64,000 nucleotides of DNA, from assembly GCF_042932805.1 (NCBI RefSeq), contig NZ_CP170633.1, forward strand, positions 62,001 to 126,000, written 5' to 3'. Positions 24,925 through 32,662 of this stretch are shown here, piece after piece; positions within the stretch are counted from its first letter, which is position 1; the number at the start of each line of letters is the position of its first letter. The DNA is from Ascidiaceihabitans sp029251465. Its GTDB lineage: Bacteria > Pseudomonadota > Alphaproteobacteria > Rhodobacterales > Rhodobacteraceae. The notes under the pieces are model-generated. The model had not been told where the DNA came from. It saw only the letters and a list, made by a program, of their open reading frames with translations, and made no database searches. A program made the translations under genes and the position numbers.

Positions 24925-25394
24925 TGAGTGCAGATGCAAGTTTTGAAGACGGGCGTGACGCGCCGCTGAACCTTGGCGCACAGGATGTCGATGACATCAA
25001 AATCATCTCTGCTCTGGTTCAGGATTCCGTCTTTCCGATCACCGAAATGAAATGGTCCGCAAAACAGCGCCGCTTTGGCCTGTTGCTGAACCGGTTCCGG
25101 TGGGAAGAAGGCGGGCGCGTGAAATCATCGCCCGAACGCGTGCAATCTTTGCTGGCGTTTGACGGCGTGCTGAACGTGGCGAGCCAAGGCATCGATCGCT
25201 CTGATCCTGACATGGTTTTGTCGCTGTTGACCGTCGAATTCGACGCCGGTGAAGACGGGGCAGGGGACATGATCCTGACGTTGGCTGGTGACGGCGCGAT
25301 CCGCCTCAAGGTCGAGACGATCGAGGCCACGCTCAAGGACGTCACGCGCCCGTACGTTGCACCTTCAAAACGCGCACCGTCGCATCCAGAGTAG
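24924..25394 (+). CDS. DUF2948 family protein
   Basis: A 156-residue acidic cytoplasmic protein, DUF2948. Typical segments are DVDDIKIISALVQDSVFPITEMKW, RRFGLLLNRFRWE and GVLNVASQGIDR. ATG 24924 shares its A with the murA TAA. Function unknown; the family accompanies murA and hisD in alphaproteobacteria, so it is a useful lineage marker but gives no clue to activity. Confidence 0.92.
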   Translation: MSADASFEDGRDAPLNLGAQDVDDIKIISALVQDSVFPITEMKWSAKQRRFGLLLNRFRWEEGGRVKSSPERVQSLLAFDGVLNVASQGIDRSDPDMVLSLLTVEFDAGEDGAGDMILTLAGDGAIRLKVETIEATLKDVTRPYVAPSKRAPSHPE

Positions 25395-25441
25395 TCGCAG
25401 CCAGAACATCTGACCTGACCCCAAATTTCGGAAGACCACCG

Positions 25442-26743
25442 ATGCCCCAATTCCTAGACGCCACAGCCCCCGATTTCGAGGCGGCCTTTGTCGCATTGCT
25501 GTCCGCCAAGCGCGAAGACAGCCCTGACGTCGATCACATCGTCGCCCAGATCATCGCAGACGTGCGCGCGCGCGGCGATGGGGCCGTTCTGGAATTGACC
25601 GCCAAATTCGACCGCCTGACACTGGACGCAAGCCAGTTGGCGATCACAGCTGACGAGGTCGACGCCGCCTGCGAACAGGTCGATCCTGCCGTGCGCGACG
25701 CGCTGGAATTGGCCGCAAAACGCATCAGCGCCTATCACGCCCGCCAAATGCCCGAGGACGCGCAGTGGACCGATGAGGTCGGCGCGACGCTAGGCTGGCG
25801 CTGGACACCGGTGTCGGCGGCGGGCCTCTACGTGCCGGGCGGATTGGCGAGCTATCCTTCGTCGGTTTTGATGAACGCAATCCCGGCCAAAGTCGCAGGC
25901 GTGCCGCGCCTTGCGATCACCGTGCCGACGCCTGACGGGGTGTTGAACCCCGCCGTTTTGCTGGCCGCACGCCTGTCTGGCGTCGATGAAATCTACCGCA
26001 TCGGCGGGGCGCAAGCGATTGCAGCGCTGGCCTACGGCACTGAAACCATCCCGCCTGTCGACAAAATCACCGGCCCCGGCAACGCGTTTGTTGCAGCCGC
26101 CAAACGACGCGTGTTCGGCAAGGTTGGCATCGACATGATCGCTGGCCCGTCCGAGATTTTGGTGATCGCGGATGCAGACAATGACCCCGACTGGATCGCG
26201 CTGGATTTGCTGTCCCAAGCGGAGCACGACGAGAGCGCGCAATCGCTGTTGATCACGACGGATGCCGCATTCGGGCAGGCAGTTTCGGACGCGATCGACA
26301 AGCGGCTCGAAACGCTGGAACGCCGTGCGATTGCGGGGGTTAGCTGGCGCGACAACGGCGCGATTATCACGGTGCCGGATCTGGCAACGGCGGCCAAATT
26401 GTCGGACCGGATTGCGCCCGAACACCTCGAACTGTGCGTCGCGGACCCCGTCGCGCTGTCTGAAAACATCACCCACGCGGGCGCGATTTTCTTGGGGCAA
26501 TGGACACCCGAAGCGATCGGCGACTACATCGGTGGGCCCAACCACGTGCTGCCGACAGCGCGCTCTGCGCGGTTCTCGTCCGGGCTGTCGGTCATGGATT
26601 TCGTGAAACGCACGACCTTGGCGCAGATGACGCCCGCCGCCCTGCGTGCCATCGGTCCCGGTGCCGAGCAACTCGCCGCCTCCGAAAGCCTCGAGGCGCA
26701 CGGGCTGTCGGTCACTGCCCGCCTGCGCAAGCTTAACGACTGA
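25442..26743 (+). CDS. hisD: Histidinol dehydrogenase HisD
   Basis: A 433-residue zinc enzyme that oxidises L-histidinol to L-histidine in two NAD-dependent steps. Visible motifs: GLYVPGGLASYPSSVLMNAIPAKVAG (split here as GLYVPGG and SYPSSVLMN), DKITGPGNAFVAAAKR, SQAEHDESAQSLLIT (metal and general base region), RIAPEHLEL and YIGGPNHVLPT. Normal length. Not in a his operon; instead between DUF2948 and UPF0262, a common alphaproteobacterial order. Confidence 0.97.
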   Translation: MPQFLDATAPDFEAAFVALLSAKREDSPDVDHIVAQIIADVRARGDGAVLELTAKFDRLTLDASQLAITADEVDAACEQVDPAVRDALELAAKRISAYHARQMPEDAQWTDEVGATLGWRWTPVSAAGLYVPGGLASYPSSVLMNAIPAKVAGVPRLAITVPTPDGVLNPAVLLAARLSGVDEIYRIGGAQAIAALAYGTETIPPVDKITGPGNAFVAAAKRRVFGKVGIDMIAGPSEILVIADADNDPDWIALDLLSQAEHDESAQSLLITTDAAFGQAVSDAIDKRLETLERRAIAGVSWRDNGAIITVPDLATAAKLSDRIAPEHLELCVADPVALSENITHAGAIFLGQWTPEAIGDYIGGPNHVLPTARSARFSSGLSVMDFVKRTTLAQMTPAALRAIGPGAEQLAASESLEAHGLSVTARLRKLND

Positions 26744-26762
26744 GGGGTGTTGTTGCCCCTTT
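26743..26762 (+). terminator. Weak hairpin after hisD
   Basis: AGGGG (26743-26747) and CCCCT (26756-26760) form a 5-bp stem followed by TT, overlapping the end of hisD. Weak; readthrough into the next gene is likely. Confidence 0.35.
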
Positions 26763-26811
26763 AAGGTCTGTGGGTTAAGCAGGCTGGACACCTTTGTTTT
26801 GGACATATCCG

Positions 26812-27291
26812 ATGCCCCGTATCAGCCATATCGAACTTGACGACGCGAACCTGCCGCCGCCCACGCCCGAGATCGAGCAAGAGCGCAAAGTGGCGATGTT
26901 TGACCTGCTTGAGGACAACACATTTGTGCTGCCTGCGCGTGACGAACGGGTCGCACCTGCGGGGCCGTATCACGTTGGCCTGTCGATCCGCGACAAACGG
27001 TTGGTGTTTGATGTGAACACCGAAGCTGCTGAAAAGGCTGCGGAATTTCATTTGTCGCTGGGGCCGTTTCGCCAAGTGGTCAAAGATTATTTCCAAATCT
27101 GCGAAAGCTATTTTGACGCGGTGAAAACCCTGCCACCCAGCCAGATCGAAACCATCGACATGGCGCGGCGTGGCATTCACAACGAAGGCTCGCGCGTGCT
27201 GCAAGAACGGCTCGAGGGCAAGGCAGAGATCGACATCGACACGGCACGACGCCTGTTCACGTTGATCTGCGTCCTACACTTCGGCGGCTAG
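26812..27291 (+). CDS. UPF0262 family protein
   Basis: A 159-residue protein of UPF0262: ISHIELDD near the start, QERKVAMFDLLEDN, FRQVVKDYFQICESYFDAVKTLPPSQIE and DMARRGIHNEGS. ATG 26812 fits the family start; six extra upstream residues are not conserved. The stop is immediately followed by the ATG of the phosphatase gene, so the two are co-translated. Function unknown. Confidence 0.93.
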   Translation: MPRISHIELDDANLPPPTPEIEQERKVAMFDLLEDNTFVLPARDERVAPAGPYHVGLSIRDKRLVFDVNTEAAEKAAEFHLSLGPFRQVVKDYFQICESYFDAVKTLPPSQIETIDMARRGIHNEGSRVLQERLEGKAEIDIDTARRLFTLICVLHFGG

Positions 27292-27753
27292 ATGGCGAAA
27301 GAGCTTCCTCAATCGGTTCTGTTTTGCTGCGATCACAACGCGGTGCGATCCCCCATGGCCGAAGGGATCATGAAAAAGTTTTATGGTACAGGCACTTACG
27401 TGCAATCTGTCGGGGTCAAGAACGACCTTGAAATCGACGGATTTTCGATTGCTGTGTGTCAGGAACTAGACGTCGAATTGTCGCGCCACCGCTCGCGCAG
27501 CTTTGATGAGATGGAACAATGGGGCGACGATCTTAGCTCGTTTGATCTGGTTGTGGCGCTGTCACCGGCCAGCCAGAGACGGGCGTTGGAACTGACGCGA
27601 TTCTACCATCTCGAGGTCGAATACTGGCCGATCATGGACCCGACGGGATTGGGCGACAGCCGCGAGGCAAAGCTGGTCAGCTACCGCCAATCGCGCGACC
27701 AGATCATTGATCAATTGACGTCGCGCTGGGGCGGGCCCGGATCACACGATTAG
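27292..27753 (+). CDS. Low-molecular-weight protein tyrosine phosphatase-like protein
   Basis: A 153-residue protein. The phosphate loop CX5R is Cys13-DHNAV-Arg19, followed by SPMAEG, and the general-acid Asp lies in WPIMDPTG near residue 110. The fold is that of small tyrosine phosphatases and arsenate reductases. The arsenate-reductase cysteine pair is not evident, so phosphatase activity is favoured. It abuts the UPF0262 gene (stop-start contact) and belongs to the same conserved block. Confidence 0.9.
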   Translation: MAKELPQSVLFCCDHNAVRSPMAEGIMKKFYGTGTYVQSVGVKNDLEIDGFSIAVCQELDVELSRHRSRSFDEMEQWGDDLSSFDLVVALSPASQRRALELTRFYHLEVEYWPIMDPTGLGDSREAKLVSYRQSRDQIIDQLTSRWGGPGSHD

Positions 27754-27762
27754 ATCACACGA

Positions 27763-28140
27763 CTAGGTGCACAGCTTTGCAGCTTGGGTGCCGTAAGCGC
27801 GCCATTTTTTCCAAAACCGCTCGTTTGCAGGATTGTCGGACTGGCGGGTGACTTGCGCCTGATGCGGGTCTTTGAAAAACGCAACGCCGCGACGCTGTTC
27901 TGTGGAACTAAGTGAGCGATCCGCAACCGCCTGCACACAGCCACACCGCGCGCGCGACGCTTGTTTGCGACCCGCTGCGCGACACGCATTTGCGATCGGC
28001 CCCGCGGCAAACAACACCTGCTGTGTTGGCACCGACGAATAGCGCGCCTTGTTGGCGTTGCTGGATGAATACCGGCTGCCGCCGCTGCCGCATGCAGCCA
28101 CCAAGGCCACAACGGAAAATGCTGTGATAAATCGTACCAT
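27763..28140 (-). CDS. Small lipoprotein, unknown function
   Basis: A 125-residue protein with a lipoprotein signal: MVRFITAFSVVALVAAC, lipobox VAAC with Cys17. Mature part begins with a Gly/Ser-rich linker. Five further Cys residues include a CGC, so a disulfide or metal is possible. The C-terminus has a conserved-looking FWKKWRAYG segment. It converges on the phosphatase gene with a 9-base gap. Type of protein is common in Rhodobacterales; no assigned role. Confidence 0.75.
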   Translation of the reverse strand: MVRFITAFSVVALVAACGSGGSRYSSSNANKARYSSVPTQQVLFAAGPIANACRAAGRKQASRARCGCVQAVADRSLSSTEQRRGVAFFKDPHQAQVTRQSDNPANERFWKKWRAYGTQAAKLCT

Positions 28141-28215
28141 GCCTTCGCCTCATATCTTTGGACCTGTGGGGTTTGCCCCATCTTGGTGTCCATTTTTACG
28201 ATGCCTTACACGGCA

Positions 28216-28246
28216 CCAAGCTCCGCCAGAGTATGACGGAGCTTGG
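28216..28246 (-). terminator. 10-bp hairpin after the first porin gene
   Basis: CCAAGCTCCG and CGGAGCTTGG pair perfectly around an 11-base loop, 44 bases beyond the porin stop on the minus strand. No T tract, but stem strength and place suggest transcript end. Confidence 0.55.
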
Positions 28247-28289
28247 CTCTGGATTCAATCACCTAACAGGTGCGCTCACAACAAGCTGA

Positions 28290-29387
28290 TCAGAATTTGA
28301 AACGGACACCTGCGGCCGCGACGTCGATGTCGTCTGTGGCCACACCCGGCGCGTCGTATTCAAAGGTGCGATAGGTTGCGTAAACTTCTAGGTTTTGCTT
28401 GTCGAATTTTTGCACAGCGCTGATGCCGTAGGACGATGCGGATGATCCTGCGACGACAAAATCGCTGCCGTCTGCGTAGTCAATCGACAGGGCTGTCGAC
28501 CCGACGTTGAACCAGTCGCGGTTCACCCCGACCTTAAAGTAATACGAGCTGGCATCCCCGACTTCGAGCTGTTCGCCGACTGCAAATGTGCCGTTCAAAC
28601 CGGTGGGTTCGTGGATGGCTGCGATGGATCCGGCGATGGTTTCTTCGCCGCCATCGACAACCGAATAACCGACGCGTGTTGCCAGCTTGATGGCGCCCAG
28701 ATCGCGGTCATAGCGCAGGCCCAGATCGTAGAACGAATTGTCGTTGTTGTCTGCCAGAACCTCTTCGCCCGCAGAGACCGAAACGCCAAAGCCGTTCCAC
28801 GTGGGAGAGTCGTATTTCAGGCGCAAACGGCGCCCGCCATCAAAGCTGTTAAAGACATCGCCGATGCTGACGCCGGATGCACCACCCGCGCCCGCCAGTT
28901 GGAATTCATGGCTGCCGGCCAAATCGCCAAGGCTGGAATAGGCGATGACGCTGGTGCCGGAAAAATCGACTTCGGCAACGCCGTCTGTGGCTGTGCTGCC
29001 TTGGCCAAACGAGAATGTTCCGTAGTCGGCGGTTTGGTAGATGACCTCGAGTTTGCGCAAATCACGCAAGGATCCGTCGGTTTCCAAACCGTTGTCCGCC
29101 AAGGTGACGCCGCTGGAACCGCGCAGGCCCAAAGCGGTTTCAAAGTGGAACCGGAATTCATTGCCGTTGCCGACGCCACGGCGATAGATTGCGCCAACGC
29201 GGCTGTTGGAATTGTCATTGTCGGCCAGGAACGTATCGCTGTTCGTGCCGTCATCGACGCTAAACAGGCCAAAGTTCAATTGGCCATAATAGTCCCAGCC
29301 ATCTTCGGCGGCGGCGGCAATTGGGGTGATCAACAAGGCGGCGGATGCGAGTGGCAAAACCGAACTGCGCAACAAAGAGCGTGTCAT
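28290..29387 (-). CDS. Outer-membrane general porin 1
   Basis: A 365-residue outer-membrane beta-barrel protein with a signal peptide ending near AAAA-ED (residue 23) and a C-terminal Phe (GVRFKF) needed for BAM assembly. The first strand, WDYYGQLNFGLFSVDDG, and alternating hydrophobic strands with Gly/Asp turns fit trimeric general porins of Rhodobacterales. An in-frame ATG at 29408 gives seven more residues; 29387 is chosen because the signal peptide then has a usual n-region. The second porin gene upstream is a paralogue with the same strand order, and separate transcription is likely. Confidence 0.88.
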   Translation of the reverse strand: MTRSLLRSSVLPLASAALLITPIAAAAEDGWDYYGQLNFGLFSVDDGTNSDTFLADNDNSNSRVGAIYRRGVGNGNEFRFHFETALGLRGSSGVTLADNGLETDGSLRDLRKLEVIYQTADYGTFSFGQGSTATDGVAEVDFSGTSVIAYSSLGDLAGSHEFQLAGAGGASGVSIGDVFNSFDGGRRLRLKYDSPTWNGFGVSVSAGEEVLADNNDNSFYDLGLRYDRDLGAIKLATRVGYSVVDGGEETIAGSIAAIHEPTGLNGTFAVGEQLEVGDASSYYFKVGVNRDWFNVGSTALSIDYADGSDFVVAGSSASSYGISAVQKFDKQNLEVYATYRTFEYDAPGVATDDIDVAAAGVRFKF

Positions 29388-29716
29388 GATGCTAACTTTC
29401 TTTCTCATGAGCCAAATGAATATTCAGCGGGGGGTGTGCCAGCAGAAATACGCCTGCGGACCCCATTTGAGAAATCACGTTGCCCCGAAACCGCGTGATG
29501 GATTTCGTGAACTGCGCGAGCATTTTGTGATAGGGCAGGGTCTTGAAACGGGTGATGTTGTGATTATGGAACTGATTGGTTCCAAAGTGCGGTGGCGTGT
29601 GAATGGTGGGCTTAAGCCCACCTTACCCGCATGTCGGTGTGGTCGGTGAAATGCAAATCGCCCCAGAAGAACCGGGGCGATGTTGTTGAATTTACAGGGT
29701 TTCAGTGCGACCGTAT
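29388..29716. other. Gap between the two porin genes
   Basis: No gene supported. It must hold the promoter of porin 1 and the terminator of porin 2, the latter being the palindrome at 29605-29622. Confidence 0.5.
29605..29622 (-). terminator. Perfect palindrome after porin 2, member of the TTACC repeat family
   Basis: GGTGGGCTTAAGCCCACC is an 18-bp perfect palindrome followed by TTACCC on the plus strand. It lies 94 bases beyond the porin 2 stop and can act as a terminator. The same design recurs at 31199, 31273 and 63942. Confidence 0.55.
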
Positions 29717-30823
29717 TTAGAAGGACCAGCGCGCCCCGAACACGGCAACATCGATATCTTCGACATCGGTTCCGCCTTCGTCATAGTCGTAGACCCGGTA
29801 GCCTGCGTAAACTTCTGTGTTGTAGGCGTCCAGGTTTTGCACCAACCCAACCCCGTAAGATGTCGATTCAGATCCGCTAACTACGGCGTCGTTGCCTTCG
29901 TACAAGTCGATCGAGAACGCGGTGGAACCCGCTGCGATAATGTTCCGTTCGATCCCCAATTTGAGATACATGTAGTCATCGTCGCCGTCGCCTTGTTGCT
30001 CGCCCGCAGCAAACGCCATGTTCAGGCCAGTCGGGTTGTGGCGCACTGCGATTGATCCGAGCAGAACTTCGTCTGCGTCTTCTTCCCACGTGTAGCCCAA
30101 GGCGCTGGCGATTTTGATCGGCCCGAGATCGCGTTCATAAAGCAGGCCTACGTCGGCGTATTCACTGGTGTCGGATTCATCCAAAGCGTTGCGCCCAAAG
30201 GATGCGCTGAACGCCAGCCCGTTGTAGGACGGCGTGTCATAGCGCACGCGGAACCGGCGCGACCCAGCTAGATTGCTGAACGCATCACCCAACGTCACGC
30301 CCGAACCGACGTTCGCTGCGGATACAAATTCGACGCTGCTGGCAATATCTGTGACGGACGATCCAGCCACCAAAGTTGTGCCGGAAAAGTCGGAATAGGA
30401 CAGATCATCGCCGGTCATGCTGCCTTGACCCAAAGACAACGTCCCGGCGCCGGCAGTCGCATAGATCAGCTCGAATTTGCGCAACTCGCTGCTGCTCCAA
30501 TCCACATCCAGATCCGTGTCGTCGATGGTGGTCGCGGTAGAGCCGGTCAAACCCAGCGCAGTCTCAAAGTTGAACCGCAGATTGGCACCGGTCGAGAGGT
30601 CCCAGCCTAGGTTGAAACCGATCCGGGAATTGGACGCATCGTTGTCGGCAAGATAGGTTTCAGAGGCGGCTCCGTTGTCGACATTGAACAGGCCAAAGTT
30701 CAACTGACCGTAGAAATCAAACGTGGGTGAGCTAAAATCCTGTGCACTCGCAGCGCCAGGTATTGCAAGCAAAAGACCCAAAGAGGCCGGCGCTAACACA
30801 GGGAAAATTCTGTGACATTTCAT
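29717..30823 (-). CDS. Outer-membrane general porin 2
   Basis: A 368-residue porin paralogous to the one at 28290-29387. It shares FDFYGQLNFGLFNVDNG, ETYLADNDASNSRIG, LRFNFETALGL and SLGQGSMTGDD, and ends in Trp-Ser-Phe (ARWSF). Signal peptide ends near ASA-QD. ATG 30823 follows GGAG with 9-base spacing; the upstream TTG is less likely. Differences from porin 1 sit mostly in presumed loops, suggesting different charge or solute preference. An FnrL-like site lies about 285 bases upstream. Confidence 0.88.
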   Translation of the reverse strand: MKCHRIFPVLAPASLGLLLAIPGAASAQDFSSPTFDFYGQLNFGLFNVDNGAASETYLADNDASNSRIGFNLGWDLSTGANLRFNFETALGLTGSTATTIDDTDLDVDWSSSELRKFELIYATAGAGTLSLGQGSMTGDDLSYSDFSGTTLVAGSSVTDIASSVEFVSAANVGSGVTLGDAFSNLAGSRRFRVRYDTPSYNGLAFSASFGRNALDESDTSEYADVGLLYERDLGPIKIASALGYTWEEDADEVLLGSIAVRHNPTGLNMAFAAGEQQGDGDDDYMYLKLGIERNIIAAGSTAFSIDLYEGNDAVVSGSESTSYGVGLVQNLDAYNTEVYAGYRVYDYDEGGTDVEDIDVAVFGARWSF

Positions 30824-31108
30824 GATGTAGTACTCCAATGAGGATGATTGACATGGCGTACCGGCGCGAAACTTTTAAAACGATAAGCTAAAACTTGCAC
30901 AGTGCTGTTGATGACAAAAGCGTGTTTTGCTGCATGTGCGAAGGGCTGCAGAAAATGGCTCATTTGGGGTTTTTGATCGGCTGATTTCAGCGCTAGAACG
31001 CGCAAAAAAAGCCGCTGGTGGCGCAATGCGTGAAATAATGGAAAACGGGTCTTTAAAACTAAACCGTTCAGTATTATCTGCGTCCGCTGATCGTAAAATT
31101 CCGCCGCT

Positions 31109-31122
31109 GTGATCTAGATCAA
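31109..31122. promoter_or_regulatory. FnrL/CRP-FNR-type box GTGATCTAGATCAA
   Basis: Matches TTGAT-N4-ATCAA at nine of ten defined bases (G for the first T) and includes the 12-bp palindrome TGATCTAGATCA. The nearest start is porin 2 at 30823, about 285 bases away, so direct control is uncertain. Confidence 0.4.
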
Positions 31123-31198
31123 GATCGCGTCAGGGAGCGAACGCATTCCAATTTTTGCGCCACCGAATTTCCCGACATCACCCAATTCGCAGCGCGAT

Positions 31199-31216
31199 GG
31201 TGCGTCAAGACGCACC
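31199..31216. repeat. Palindromic repeat GGTGCGTC-AA-GACGCACC followed by TTACCC
   Basis: Perfect 8-bp stem with a 2-base loop. Same layout as 29605-29622 and 63942-63960. Confidence 0.6.
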
Positions 31217-31272
31217 TTACCCGATCCAATCATCTGACGTGTCCCAATGCCGAGCTGACGTTCGCTGCGTAA

Positions 31273-31291
31273 GGTGTGCGTGTCGCGCACC
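31273..31291. repeat. Palindromic repeat GGTGTGCG-TGT-CGCGCACC, preceded by GTAA
   Basis: An 8-bp stem with one G-T wobble, the GTAA sitting on its left. Relative to 31199-31216 it is inverted, so the pair encloses about 55 bases. Confidence 0.55.
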
Positions 31292-31363
31292 TTCGTGGCA
31301 AAGGTTTGAAATTTTGGCACTTTCCTAAAAAATTGCCGACGTACCCAGAATTGGGAACTGAAT

Positions 31364-32587
31364 TTAGGTAGCAAGCAAGCGCAGCAGGGTCCACAATGCT
31401 TGGATCAATGGATAAAGTTGCTCCATCGCGCCCGCCAACCATTGTGCGGCCCCACTCAACTTTGCAACGGCAGCCAGCGCAACCCATTTGCCAAACGTTT
31501 TAAAGAACTCATCTCTCGAAAGGCCAAGCCCTTTCGCCAGCCACCCCACAGACTTTTCTTGTATAGCTTCGGCTTCTTTTGTGACTGTTTCCAAAACTTG
31601 AGCGTTTGGTGTTGTTGTTTGCAACTGTGTCTGTACGATTTGAACAATTTGCACCAACCGCTGCATCTCAGCATACGAAACGGGCACCTCTTCAAAGTCA
31701 GGTGGCGGATTGTTGTGGCCCATCATTGGGGACGCACCCTCGGAAAAGCCTAGGGGTGTCTTCTTCAAATACTTTTCAACTGACTGAGCTGCGTTTTTAA
31801 CGTCAAGTTTTGCTCTGCGTATCTCGATCTCTAACGCAACCGCATCAGCCCCGGCCTTCCGCACCGCATCCTCAATCTTGATCACCTCAAGCGCGAGGTC
31901 CCAGTCAGTAAATGTGCCGTCCCACATCGCCAAGTACCAATCGTGCCAGAACTCCCATTTCGGATCGCTAGCTAGAAAACCCAGAAACGATTGGTGGTTG
32001 ATGGCGATGGCAGCCGGAACCTCGATGTTTCCCCAAACGGGTTTCTGAGGAAAGGGAAACAGGTGTGGTGTTTCAGCTAGTGAATCAGCGTCTGATTTGG
32101 CGGCAGAGTCCGATGTAAGGTTTGCAGTAAACGGTCGTCCCTTCCCTGAGCGCAACGGCGGGAAGGCCGCAAAATCAGCTATGTTGGCGGAGTCTGCTGC
32201 CAATTGCACGGAGCGCGCAGAAAAGTCGGCATAATCGCTCGCGAATGCGGCGCAGCGTGCCGCGCTGCGTGCTGAACTGGCTGCATCACCAGAGCGGAAC
32301 GCTGAGGCCGCGAAGTCAGCGGCCTCGAGAGCAAATTCGCCCGCCGCGTGTACAACAGAGCGCCAATCCACGTCGGTTGTTTGTGCATTTCCCCGACCCA
32401 GCGCCGTAATATTTGCACGTAAGCAAGCCAGTGCGAGGCTTTCAGAATCCATAGTCTGGTCCGCACAGATATTTGCCAAGACTCGCAAGGCTGCTCGACC
32501 AGCAATTGTGCAACGCACCTGAACGTTTTGGCGTTCAAACCAAGCGTTCGTGCTTGGAACGTTCGAAAAATCAACATCTGCCATCAT
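31364..32587 (-). CDS. Alanine-rich repeat protein with MGHNNPPP linker, unknown function
   Basis: A 407-residue protein if started at ATG 32587 (MMADVDFSN); longer starts up to 32653 are possible but would run back almost to the divergent lepA ATG (32663). Layout: an N-terminal helical part (about 10-80); Ala/Ser/Asp-rich quasi-repeats (about 85-150, e.g. SSARSAARCAAFASDYADFSA); a Trp-rich segment (EFWHDWYLAMWDGTFTDWD); a coiled-coil-like helix; the motif MGHNNPPP; and a C-terminal helical, hydrophobic region that could touch the membrane. I recall alphaproteobacterial proteins with the same AARSA repeats plus GxNNPP motif, all uncharacterised and patchily distributed. Divergent from lepA but unrelated to it. 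Confidence 0.7.
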   Translation of the reverse strand: MMADVDFSNVPSTNAWFERQNVQVRCTIAGRAALRVLANICADQTMDSESLALACLRANITALGRGNAQTTDVDWRSVVHAAGEFALEAADFAASAFRSGDAASSARSAARCAAFASDYADFSARSVQLAADSANIADFAAFPPLRSGKGRPFTANLTSDSAAKSDADSLAETPHLFPFPQKPVWGNIEVPAAIAINHQSFLGFLASDPKWEFWHDWYLAMWDGTFTDWDLALEVIKIEDAVRKAGADAVALEIEIRRAKLDVKNAAQSVEKYLKKTPLGFSEGASPMMGHNNPPPDFEEVPVSYAEMQRLVQIVQIVQTQLQTTTPNAQVLETVTKEAEAIQEKSVGWLAKGLGLSRDEFFKTFGKWVALAAVAKLSGAAQWLAGAMEQLYPLIQALWTLLRLLAT

Positions 32588-32662
32588 CACCAGCCCTTTT
32601 ACAGGCACAATGGGACCAATCCCCCCATTGACCAACCCCCAAAACCCCATCATATCCTCACC

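Larger units (their letters stand above)
30824..31363. other. Noncoding gap with an FNR-like box and two TTACC palindromes
   Basis: No gene supported in 540 bases. It contains the FNR-like box at 31109-31122 and two members of the palindromic repeat family at 31199-31216 and 31273-31291 in opposite orientation. These probably separate the porin promoter from the convergently placed end of the 31364 gene. Confidence 0.5.

Noticed and set aside
25790..26806. Long minus-strand frame opposite hisD
   Set aside because: It mirrors the GC-rich hisD coding strand and shows no domain; hisD itself is certain.
28611..29498. Long plus-strand frame opposite porin 1
   Set aside because: Antisense shadow of a barrel protein with repetitive codon pattern.
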